This document shows, piece by piece, positions 24,301 through 35,900 of a DNA stretch of 64,000 bases. The DNA comes from Promerops cafer. Taxonomy: Eukaryota > Chordata > Aves > Passeriformes > Nectariniidae. The notes under the pieces are model-generated. The model worked only from the letters and a program-made list of their open reading frames with translations, was not told where the DNA came from and did no database searches. The stretch spans positions 150,643 through 214,642 of the forward strand of contig VZSE01015567.1 of assembly GCA_013398275.1 (NCBI GenBank), given 5' to 3'. How positions within the stretch are numbered: position 1 is the first letter of the stretch; each line of letters starts with the position of its first letter. A program made the translations under genes and the position numbers.

Positions 24301-27300
24301 CATGGTGACCTTTGCTGTCGTCCTCATTCAAATGTGGCAGGAGATAAAGGGTGGAACAGCTCTGAGAAGCAGAGGAGAATAAAAAATGCTCATTAATATT
24401 TCACTGAAGAGTGGTGAGTGAAATCACACTGTTACTCCCATGAATTTTCTTATTAGCAGGCAAAATGGAGTGGAGGGATCCTGGCACTGGCAGACTTTTC
24501 TTGTAGGAAGAATTCAGTAGTGCCTTCTGTTTGAACAGATTTGGGGTGTTTAAGAGATGTGTTCTCACTGAGCAGGGAGCTGTGCCAAACTTGACCAGCT
24601 CCCAATTCTCCCAGTGCCTGTTGCTGAAGATTAGAGATAGCCAGTGAGTGATACCAGAACATTGCCTTAAGATCTTTGTTCTGTTTTAAGTGAAATTGAG
24701 GACTGAAGGGAGGCTGGGCATTGTCAAAGAAATAGGAACTTTACTGTCTCAAAATAGGATAGCAGATAGGACACTGTTAGGGGCTCAAAGACCAGTGATA
24801 TCTTCATGGTGAAAAGGCTTCTGGCAGGGCTTTCAGAGGCAGTGATATATGAGACATTAAAATAATAACAGAATCTGATTCAGGAGCCAGCTCAATTTCA
24901 GAACACTGTGCTACTGGATGTTGTCAGGCCCTGGTGGAGTGCTGGCACAGGAGTGAGTAATACAAAATCTGTAATAAAAGCACTGGTAAAATGGCCAGGA
25001 AAACAAAATTACTGCACCTTTTCCTATGAAATAAATCTATTTTCTGTCCCTTAAGGCTTGTTTTCTCCCATTTGAGAGAAAGAAAGGCCCATTTTGCCAT
25101 CTAATGCAGGTTACTCCAAATGAGTTTCAATTTTCTCTAGACTACGAAATTTTTTGCAGATCCTAACAACTTCAGGAATTCCAGTAGTAAAGGCTTTTGA
25201 TGGGATACTGAAAATGGGGTTATCTAACTTAGGCTCAGGGTCTAACAGTAATCTGCTTTTTCAGGCCCAATGCATCTGGCAGCATGTGGGCATGTAATCT
25301 TGGGCAAAAAGGGTTCCTGGTCATTAAAAATAAAGCCAGCACCCCACCCCAAAAATAAAGCCATCATTTTAGGCTGGGAATTAACAGTTTATCTCTCAGG
25401 TTAATAACTGTAAGCTAAAGAAAGTTGCATATTTGCATTCATTTTTGCACACATAGCAGTGAAGTTAAATTTAGTTTGTAAAAATAAACTCGCAAAAAAA
25501 CCACTATGTAAGCATACAAATCAGGCTGTTTTGTGAAGCTCAGTAAATATAAAGGAAGCAGCATTTTAATCAAAATGAGGAATTGCATCCTAATCACCTC
25601 TCAGCACATGCATATTTCATAAGTACATGTTCTGCAAAGCAAACGCTGTGTGAGGGGCTGCTGATCCTCAGTTCTCATCTCCTCAGCTCTCTCAGCACAA
25701 ACCAGGCTGTCTCTGCATAAACCCAGCATAATGGGAGCCATACCTGTTAATGTCTGTGGGAAATATTTGGTAAAGCAAAGCAGAGTAGCAGCCATGCTGT
25801 GGTGAGCAGCACAGACCACTCTGCTCCCAGAGCAGCTGCTGCTCCTGCCTCTGGGGCTTGCAGGGCAGAAGCACCTGGGTCCCCCTTTGTCCCCAGGTAA
25901 TGCTCACATGAGGGGCCTGGGGCTCCCTTGGAGGAGCTGGCTGTGCCCAGGTGGGGGGACTGGGTGTCCCCAGGGATGGCTGTTTTACCAACAGTGACAC
26001 TGCTGGGGACTCCACTTCCCTGTGAACAGGGTCCAGTTTGTCATCAGCCCCAGGGAATAAGATAAACTCGTGAATTGAAAAGATTCAGTGATTGAAAATA
26101 CTCTGGCTTCTTCTCAAGCATTATTTCTTTCTCTGAAACCTTCATCTCGGAGGCAGTGAGCCATGGTTTCCATCTAGGCTGATGAAGAAAGATGTTTATG
26201 GCTTTCCATAGTCCCTGGTATCCTGCTGACACACTCTGTCCAGCCTGTGCTGGCACTAAGCCTGGCTTCTGCAGTCTCTGTCACAACCTGAGTCTCAGAA
26301 ACTGCAGATCAGAGGGGCTGGAACTGTCACTGGAGCTGAAAGGCTGTTTGCTAAGTGTAATTTTATTGTGTTTGGGAGGTTTCTCCTCACAATCTCATTA
26401 AAATATTCATGAGTTCTTTCTCTTGACTGGAATCATTAATAAATGCTTGATGTCAGTGGCACAGCTCTGCACTTCCCTTCTGGATGGATCTTGCAATATT
26501 CCACATTCCCAATCTGAAACCTCCTAATCAGGGCAGAGCCCCAGGGCAGAGCTTTGTCTTGCCAGGAGTTGATCCCCTGAGCATCAGGCACAGGTGGGAC
26601 TCTGCACCCTGCAGAGTGGAGGCACCGTGCCAGGGTGCTTCCCGAGGCACAGATTCCCGGGAATTACAGCTGCTCCCCATCAAATGCAGGGTGTAGGTAA
26701 GAGCAGGGCTAAGCAGCACTGTTCTTACACAAGTTCCTGGTCCTCTAGAGGCAGAATTTGGTTCCAGAGCTTTCAGTAAAACTCGAACTGATCACAGCTC
26801 CTGGGGCTGAATTTCCTGATCTGCTCCCTCTGCCTTCCTTGGAGCAGAGTGGGAGAGAAGGTGATGGGGAAGTAAAGATGGAGCAAGGAAGGGCTGAGAC
26901 AACGCACGGCAGAGCTCTTGGGAATGCACAGCAGGCAGGGAAATGTGCAGTTTTACACATGGCTCTTGCAGCCATTAATTTTATCATTATTGGAGAAAGT
27001 TCCATGCACACGGCTGATTTTCTGCTGCTTCCAGATGGGGTCACAGCTGGGTCACTCCAAGCATATGCCATCTTCTTTTTTTATTCCCTCCCTTCAGAAA
27101 GGGATAACTGTTTCTTCAGCAGTTTGGATTCCACATTTAACCCTCCCTGTGCAGTTTCCCACAGTGGTGTGGTGTTACAGACTGCACAACATTTTCTCCA
27201 ACACGCCACAGACATTGTGGAGCCTCCAAAGCAGGAGTGGCTCCCGAGCAGTGTGGCATGGCTGGGTTTGCTCTGTGATCACCTCACTGACACCCTGGGT

Positions 27301-28099
27301 TACAGTTCTTCTACTGCTGCTACAGCGACACGGCAAACCCAAAGGCACTCACCTCATGCTGCTCCATGAGTTCCACTCCCAGCCTGCTGGGATCTGTGAG
27401 AAGAGAGGCCAGAGGGGAGGTCCCATCTCAATGGATCTTCTCTTTGGGACCATTCCTGAGCGAGGGGAATTCGCAGCAGGACAAGGAATAAATCCATGTA
27501 CAGCGAAGGACAGTTCTGGTGTGGGGACCTCCCATCATGCAGGGGGCTGGTGGCAGGGAAGGAAGGAACAGGCACTAAGGAACCTCCAGCTTCCTGCCTG
27601 CCTGGCACAGTCCTGCCAAGGACACCCACAAAGGCTTCTCCTCCCATCTCCAGGCTTCTGCACCATCATTACCTGTGCCTTTTTGGCAGAGCCGTGTTAC
27701 TCTGTTCTAGCCCTGTTTCTTTAGAAAATTCGGGACACGGGGGTCAGTGATAGCTGGAGGAAATCTCATTTTGTAAGTTATGATAAAAGCTGCCACAGAG
27801 AGTGGCAAGGTGCAGTTCAGATCATAGATACACTGTGTGAGAAGACAAACTGAAGTAATAAGTCACCTGCCTTGAATGGGCAAGGCTCTAGAAAGTGCCT
27901 TTCTTCCCAAGAACACTGATGAACATTTCCCTGCAAACACAAACAGGAGGCACAGGATGGGCTGCTCTGCCCGCCGTGCCAGAAAGCTGCAGAGGGGCAG
28001 AGCAAGAAAGCTCGCAGGGGCAGGGAAATGAGCGAGGAGGAAGATCCTGAGGGAACTTGCAGGAAGTTCGTGTTGCTCTCTGCCTGTGATGGCTGAGGG

Positions 28100-28680
28100 T
28101 ACAGCAGAGCAGTTTTTCAGAACCTGATGAGGCTCGCGTTGGGGTCGTGCGAGGAATGAAAGCGTTCAGACCCCAGGCAGATGCCAGCGGGCTGCCCCAC
28201 GCAGCTCCCGGCTGCTCCCGAAGGGTGGCCCCGGGCGTGTCCGGGAGCATCCCGTGCCCGTGAGGGAGTGGGAGTGCTGGAGGCACAGCAGGGCCCGTGC
28301 TGCATCCCCCCCATGCTGCCCGGAGCCGGGGAGTGCGAGCACTGCAGCCCGAGTGCGAGCCCTGGAGCAGCTCGGGATTTGCGGGCTGGCATCCTCGGCT
28401 GACATCAGCCCGCGGCTTTGCACTGGAGGTGTGGCTTAGCGGGGCCACCGCTCCGGGCTGCCGATCCAGCCGCGAGGGAGCCGGGGCTGGCAGCATCCCG
28501 GCTCCCCGTCTGCCATCCTGCCGGCACCGGCTCCTCCCTCCTGCAGCTCCGGCAGCCAGGGGTGAGTCCAGCAGCCTCTCCCGATGTGTCCGCCCGAGCT
28601 GCTGCAGCCTGGGCACAGCCGCGCTCTGCCTGCCTCCAGCCGAGCTGGCGAGTGAGGCGGTGCCTGCCATCCGCCAGGGG
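28100..28680 (+). promoter_or_regulatory. CpG-rich 5' region of GPR149, probable promoter and leader exon
   Basis: A GC- and CpG-rich block ends about 290 bp before the first coding exon of GPR149. At 28562 there is a strong donor (GG|GTGAGT), and a possible acceptor (TTTCAG) ends at 28916 just upstream of the start codon. Together they suggest a non-coding first exon spliced to the coding exon. No TATA box stands out. The assignment is positional. The island also yields a 269-codon antisense frame that I regard as spurious. Confidence 0.55.
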
Positions 28681-28970
28681 GAATGGCATGTGGACACCCG
28701 AGCAGCCCTAATTCACCATCTGCCAGCACGGGAACGATTTTGAAGAATTCCATTTTTTTCAGCACCTTTGCTACTTCATTGTTGCCTGGCTTTTTGAGAG
28801 CAGGAGTTCTGGTCATTAGGGTGCTGCCACCTGAATATTTTTTCATCAGATGCCACAAAAGAGTGTCTAGGAAAACAAAGAAACTTGTGATGTGGAGCTG
28901 ACAGTTCTGGTTTCAGCTGGTGAAAACTTGCAGAATCAGTGAGAAGGCAAAGAAAAAAATGCCCAGGACA

Positions 28971-29900
28971 ATGTCGGTAACTCCTGGTAATTTGTCACTC
29001 AATGGGACGAGCTTCTTGACTGAGAATCACAGCATTATGGACAAACCCAGTGAGCAGAGAACCTGGAGTATCTTTCTGTTCTGCTTGACTTTTGCCATTG
29101 CACTCCCAGCCCTTCTGGGCAGCATTTATTCACTAGTTTCCCTGCTGAAACTGCAGAACAAAACCACGGTTTCGATGATTGTGACCTCTTTGGCAGCAGA
29201 TGATCTGATCAGCATCGTGCCAGTGATTATTTTCATGCTCACGCAGTGGTCGAGCGAAGTCCTCCCCCAGCCTCTGTGCACCACCTCAGCGTTTATGTAT
29301 TTGTTCCAGGGCATTTCTAGCAACCTGAAAGGGTCTCTTATAGTTTCTTACAACTTCTACACCCTCAACACGCCGGGGACACTGAGCTGCAGCTCCTCCG
29401 AGCGCCGTGTGAGTGTGGTATGGGCCATCCTCACCATCTGGACTGTCAGTCTGCTGATGTGCATCTTGCCTCTTTGTGGTTGGGGCAGGTACATCCCCAC
29501 GTCCTGGGGCTGCTTCGCCGACTGTGCCAGTTCCTACGTCCTGTTTGTGCTGGCTGTGTACTCGCTGTGCTTCTCCCTCCTGGCAGCGCTGGCTGCTCCC
29601 CTCACCCTGCGGCTGCTGTGCTCAGGTGAGCCACAGCTGCTGCACGCCGAGCACCTGCAGGGCTCTGGAGCCTTCCTCTCCCCCGGGACACCATGGGGCT
29701 GCGGTGCTGCTGCCCCTCCGCTGGCACTGCTGGACCCGGGGCATAAAACCCTGGAGCCTTTCCAGACCTCGGAGGCAGTTTTTGGGAAGGGTGTGGCTCA
29801 GAGCAGCACACAGAGCAGGAGCTTCACGGTGGGCTTTGCCCAGAAACGATTCTCGCTGATCCTGGCACTGACCAAAGTCCTCCTCTGGCTCCCAATGATG
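28971..29900 (+). CDS. GPR149: GPR149 coding exon 1 (aa 1-310)
   Basis: This exon runs from the start codon to TM6 and ends in phase 0 at the donor ATG|GTAAAT. TM segments lie roughly at residues 32-60, 67-90, 103-127, 145-168, 182-207 and 289-312. The cysteine in PLCTTSAFMY before TM3 and the one in SWGCFADC (extracellular loop 2) can form the usual class-A disulfide. If translation reads past the donor it stops at 30014, so an unspliced form would lack TM7. Confidence 0.96.
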
Positions 29901-32900
29901 GTAAATTCTCAGATGGCTTCACTTTCCAATGCTCACTTACATTTCAGTGGGATGTCACCTGTGGGCCATGGATTGAAACAGATGAAGAGTGGCCATTGCA
30001 GTTGTTCCTTGTAGTGTAGTTGTGCCAGCAGAAGTCCTCTCCAGCAGGTCTGTGTCACTGCATGAGTTTAACTGGTGCCCAGTGGGTTTGGCAGAGCCTG
30101 GTTCATCGCTCTGGCACTCTCATCACATCATTCATGTCACGTGAACACCAGGGGCAGTAAGGTCCCCCCTTGGTAATGCCAGCTGTGGGACAGGGTTTGT
30201 TCAGCACTCTGGGGCTGGGAATTGAGCTAAGGGCCCCTCTGTCCTGTCCTCTGGGACATATCCTTTGGGTTAAAAACTAGGAGTTTGGTAGAAAAATGCA
30301 GTTTGGTTACACCTTTGTAAGCCCTGTAGTGCTGGGGCAGGAGGGAGTGCTGTTGAGTGCATGTGTGTGTGTGTTTGGGAACAGGAACCTGAGAAAGGGA
30401 TCTGTTGGGAACAGGGAATGGCTCTGGGGCAGTCACCCCTGCCCTTGGCTGTGTGAGGCTGGGGCTCCTCGGTACCGCATGGGACTGGCTGCACTGGGAG
30501 CTGTTCAATGGTGCTCAGCATCTATTTTTAGCTTCAGTGGGTTTTTCTGAGAAATGCAGCATGAGAGCAGAGCAGTCAGCATGTTTCCTCCACTGTCTGT
30601 TAGAGCCAGAATTGTTGTCCTCAGCAAACACTAATGACAGTCTGTGTCTTACAGTGGTGTCACATTCATAGCGAGATGTTCTCTTTGTTCCTGGAAGCAT
30701 CTCATGTGCCCAAAGTGATTTAAATTTCAAAATGCTCTGCCTTTCAGATACAGATGGCTGTCCAGTACATCACTGGGCTGCAGAGCCTTTCGTTTGAGAC
30801 ACTGAGCTTCCTGCTGACCGCGCTGGCTGCCACGCTCACCCCGGTGTTTGTCCTGTCACAGCACTGGCTCCACCTGCCCTGCGGCTGCGTCATCAATTGC
30901 AGGAGGAACTCCTATGCAGTGTCTGCACCAGATGCCAAAAGTAAGTGTGGAAGGGTTGCCGTGGTGTAACAGAGGTTGCCAGACCTTCCCTGGTAACCTT
31001 TTTGGCATCTTCTGGAGCCTTGTTTTTCCTTGGGCTTTATGTAAAAAGGGCTGGAGGAACAGAGTCAGGTGTAAGGGACTCACAGGGATCATCTGGCCTC
31101 CACTGCAAATGTTAAAGGCTAAATATTTCTGAGGGTGTGGGAGTTGTTTCCCATTCTCTGGAGTGAAAATCCTCTACCATCGGTGGACGAATTCCTGACA
31201 TTCCCTGCTTGTTCAGGGAGAAAGAACTCCTGAATCTTAGAGAAAAGCCATCCTCAGTGCATGGCTTTCACTTGCTTTAAAGACATTATCCTGGTGCAGA
31301 ATGGCTTGTGCTGCCCCTGCTGCCCTTTTAGCCACTTTCCCAGAGAGAATGACTGCAGTTCATCTAGAAGGCCGTTCCTTCTCAGAAGTCTTTCTTCTCA
31401 ACAACTCATTTTTTTTTTAAGGAGGGAAAATTGCCCGTTTCCAGCAGGAGCTGGATAATTTATTCCATGTTTTAGCATGCCATTTGCATTGTGTTTGCAA
31501 TCTCATTTTTCTTTTTGGTCTCAACTCCTAACACCGTTTCTTTCCCTCCTGCTTAGCCAAGCGCAGCGGTTTTGAGTTCAACCTGTCATTCCAGCAAGGC
31601 TACGGAATCTACAGGATATCCCGGGAGAGCCCTGCCCAGCCCAGCCCCGAGGGCAAACCCTCGTCCTGCCCCAGCCCGGCCAGCGCCGGGGGCCGCGGCT
31701 CCCGGGGCACCGCTCCTGCTGGGCCGGGGGCCTGCCAGGGCCGGGAGGGCACCACCCCTGAGCCATCGGCCTTCCCTGGAGGACCAGAGTGGAGGCTGTC
31801 CCACGAGGAGAGCCACACGCCCGACCTCTCGGACTGGGAGTGGTGCCGGAGCAAATCCGAGAGGAACCCTCGGCAGGTAAAGGAGGAATTCATTCTTTTC
31901 TGATAAAAAGAGTTGCCTTATGAAATAGCAATGATTTTTACTGACACTGATACTTCTGTTAGTCCTGTTTTTCAGTAAAGCTCACGCATGGCATTGTATA
32001 ATGTTTAGTAACCACAGAGCTGTTTGCAGGTGCTGATCCTGCAATAATTTCTCACTTGTCTTCCTAATCATGGGGTTTTCTTATTTTGTGTGCACCTGCA
32101 CGATTTGTAGCTGGTAAGGAGTAAGTATGAACTATGTTACTTTATCTTAATGAATAGGAAGTTTCTCTCTAAAAGATGACATTTTCCAGGGAATTCCACT
32201 GTGGAATTCAGTGGCCATAGGGCATTACAGTAGGTGGGAGTGGGGTAAGAGCCCACATGAGGTCTGTGAGACAGGAGCTCTGGAAGGCCTCCTGTTGGAA
32301 GGGATCTCTGGAAGTCACCTAATCCAACCTCCTGCTCCAAGCAGGGTGACTTCAGAGCCAGTGCAGCTCGTGCTCAGCCTTTGCACACGCACAGGAGATG
32401 GAAAAGATACATTTTGTATTCAAATACGGGAATCTTTCTCCACCTGATAAACACAAGTTTATCATCTGAGTCACAGCAGGAATTTGGCTGATATTTCAAA
32501 TGTGACTGATCATCCCTTTCATAAAAAACCAATGCTCACTCTGTTGCAGTGTGCAGAGATGAATTCCTGCATTTGGGGGCAAAAGGGAGTGATGACTCAG
32601 CCTGGTTTTAATCTACCAGTCCTTGCCAAGGCCTCATGTGCCATGAACAGCTTGGTTAATAAAATCACTGTATCAGGTTCATAATTGGCTCTCCTTGCAG
32701 GAGTTTCCAGATGATGTTTAAAAAAAAAATTCCTTTCCCCATGTCTCCTGGTGCCAGTTCAGCTGCAGCCTTGGGACTGCAGCAGGTATGGCAGCTCTTT
32801 GTGAGCAGCTGCAGTGACTGCCTGGGGGTGTTTTATGTGCCCTGGGGCCTTGTATGGCACTTTTGGACATACTCTTCCCTTCTTTCATCACAAAGAATCA

Positions 32901-35900
32901 CAACTCATCCACTTCTGACACCTTCCCAGGTATAAACCACTGCCAGGCACTAAAGCTCCTATGGGGTAAAAGTTCCAGGCTTTGGAGTCACAGCTCTGCC
33001 TGGTTCTGACATTCAGCAGGAGCTGCCAGAGCTTCACAGCTGACATTTGCTTTGCAGCTGGGAAAGGGCAGAGTGTGAAACCCCTGTAAGCTTTGTAAAA
33101 ATAACTTCAATGCATTGCTCAGGTTTATGTTGGGTGAAAGATGAATTTGGGCCACACGGTAGTAAGTTGAAAACCATTTCCTTTATTCATCCTGTCTGGA
33201 AGTCCCAGAGTCTTAGAAAGATCACTCTGTTCTCATCACTCTGCATTTCCCACGTGTGTTAGAGAAGGAGACTCCCCCTGGCATTGATCAGCCACATCCC
33301 TCTGCAGGAAATACAGGGGTTCTTCTGAGGGTCCATAAATACAGGGGTTCTTCTGAGGGTCCATAAATACAGGGGTTCTTCTGGGGGTCCATAAATACAG
33401 GGGTTCTTCTGGGGGTCCATAAATACAGGGGTTCTTGTTGGAGTGCTGCTGATTTTCTCTTCAAGAGGAGAAGCTGTAAGAACTGACAGTAGGAGGGAGA
33501 GCAGCCCTGCCCATGGATGTGGGATCAGCGAGTTTGACTGAGCTGTTTGAAGAGCAGGGTGCCAGACAGGACCCGGGGTGCCTTTGGTTTCCTCTGGAAG
33601 CTGTGGGCTTGGAGAGTGGCACTTCCTTGGGGTGACAGTAATGACTGTGGAGCTGGTTGTCTCTTCACTGTCTGTTCCATAAGTAAAGAGCTGCTCCATC
33701 AAAGTGTTTTCTCTGGAATAAAAGTGGCATGAGAGAATGAGGCAGCAGGGTTTATTGAATATATGATAGGATGGCTGTAATGGAGAGGGAGAGAGAAAAT
33801 TGTTCTTGTCATTTCTAACTCCCGCTCGGCTGCATTTTTGAAAAATACCTTTAACATCTCATAAAATACCCGTGTATCTCCCTTCCTAAAGAGATTGAGT
33901 GTAAATATGTCATGTCTTATTTTGTCTGTGCTTCAGTGCCCTCAGGCAACAGAAATCTCCCAGGCTGGCAGTTTGTTCCAGGCTTGCTGATTATTTTTCT
34001 CTACCTCATCTGTGTGTTGCCTCAAGGAAACTCTTTGAAGAGACTGCACAGGACCTATTTATGTGCCCTGCAAGGAAAGAGAGGGGGAGGCTGTGCAAGT
34101 GACTTCACTGAGGAGGAGCCAGCACAGGCAGGAGTGTTTTAACATGAGAAACACACAGCATCTCACTTGCTGCAGGAAAGTTGTGAACATTCCCTTAAAC
34201 ACCAAGCACAGCACAGAAGCTGAGTTAGGAAGGTTGGTTCATGGCCTTGAAGGTTCTCATTGCTTGCCACTGGCTGGTGGGAATCTGCACCACCTGCACC
34301 CCTGCTGATGTGCTGAGCTGTTCCCATCGGGGCTCTTCTTGCTCAGGTGGTTGAAACTTGTTCCTGAGTTCCAAAGAGCTTCCTGTGGCTGGAAAATCAA
34401 TGTAACATTTCACCTTCATCTTCTCACTTTGCTCCCAGAGGCATGTGTACTCTGTGTGATGCTTGCTGGCTCCCTGCTGCAGTTCCTCTGCCCTTGCCTC
34501 TCTCTGGAGCTGCAGAGGAATAGTGAGAGTAGAAGCATTTGCCCAGGAGGGCAAGGCTGGAGAGAGCTCCTATAGCCCTTCCCTCCAATCCTCACCTTGG
34601 ATGCTCTGTTGCACCTCCTGGTACCGAGTGATGCAAATCCAGCTCTGTCTGCATCGGGCAGGCCAATGGCAAGTGCTGGGCTCAGGCCATCTGAGGTGAG
34701 CTTGTCTCGTCCTGTCATACCCCCTTGGCTCTACATTTACTGCAGCCAGCCTCAGAAAAGGCAAATCATTGCAGTAATTAATTTCACTGCAGCTAATTTG
34801 CACTTTTAGGGAAGTAGAAGACTGAGCCTCTATTTTAAAACAAACAGAAAACTCATTGTCTCTGGAAAGAAAAAGCCAGGATCCTTACTGCAAACATTCT
34901 AAAAATAGACCTTTTCATCTCAAGCTGTGTTTGACCAAAGTAATTAGGAATGCAAACTCCTCAGAGCTGTTTTGGATTGCTGGTTTTCTGTTTGGGAAGG
35001 CAGCAAGGCCCAGGGGAGCTCCAGGCACATGGCACAACCTGTGTGTGCCCTCGGTGCTGCCCCTGTGCAGAGCCCTGTCCCAGGGAGGAGGAGCAGACTC
35101 CAGTCCACGTGTGCTTTGCTGGGACACTGCTGGCACACCTGTCTGCCTGCTCCAGGGCTGTGGAACCAGGAGCTGTGAGGGAGGCTCTGCTAAGTGCCTC
35201 GTGCTCGAGTCTGTCACCAGGTACCGTAGAACCAGCTGGGGTGGCATCCCAGTGTCCCACTCAGCCCCAGCTGCTGCTTTGGTCCTTTCCAAATGGAAAT
35301 CTGTCTGGCAGAGCCTGTTCCAGCTGCTGGGGGCTCACATACACCAGAGCCTTCCCCATGGACAATACCCTCCCCAGTGAATCCAGCCCAGACCCTGCTC
35401 AGGCAGCGGGACCAGGACGGGGAACCTGGGCCTGACCCGCAGGGATGGACGGTGGGGAAGGTTTTGCCTCATGGCAACCACAGCTGCTTCCTGTTTTCTG
35501 TGAACTCTGGAAGGTGGATGTGTAATTAAATAAGGGGGGGATTTGCTTGATCGATTCTGCAGAGATTTCTCTGCTCAGAATGCATCAGCATTCCGTAAGG
35601 AACGAGGACATTTGTGATTTATTTCACTGGGATTTTTTTGTCTTTGGTTTTAAAAGATGCCTGTGCGGGTACATGGAGTTCTCCAGTGAAATCCCTGTCC
35701 CAGATTTTAACAGTCAGAACATTCTCCAGGCACTGTGGGCAGGGGCTGCATGGGGGGATGCCCTGAGGTGGGAAATCCTCTCCACAAACAGTGGAACTTG
35801 GTGAGGGAAGGGCCAGGAGCTGAAAGCAAAGACTGAACTGCAGGGAACCATGGGAGTGGGAGGCAAAATACTTCACAGGATGTACCAGTAGAGTCTGGTT

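Larger units (their letters stand above)
19933..28099. other. Intergenic DNA upstream of GPR149, no gene recognised
   Basis: No exon, RNA gene or complete transposon was recognised. It contains a perfect hairpin (20352-20385) and a smaller 9-bp inverted repeat (21363-21382). AT-rich unique stretches, for example 20690-20860 and 25390-25620, are the kind of sequence in which conserved non-coding elements may lie, but conservation cannot be judged from one genome. Two overlapping plus-strand open frames (26758-27369 and 26918-27724) have no recognisable family content. Confidence 0.55.

Noticed and set aside
26758..27724. Two overlapping plus-strand frames of 203 and 268 codons
   Set aside because: They overlap in different frames, have no family features, and 64 kb of moderate-GC DNA can give a few frames this long by chance.
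27888..28697. 269-codon antisense frame in the GPR149 CpG island
   Set aside because: High GC reduces stop codons; no domain is visible, and several other frames are open in the same island.
28920..28970. N-terminal extension of GPR149 from 28920
   Set aside because: The codon at 28920 is GTG, not ATG, and the mammalian protein begins at the position matching ATG 28971.
29901..30014. GPR149 ending at the stop codon at 30014 as a six-TM protein
   Set aside because: The frame past 29900 is intronic: a GT donor is present and exon 2 restores the conserved TM7.
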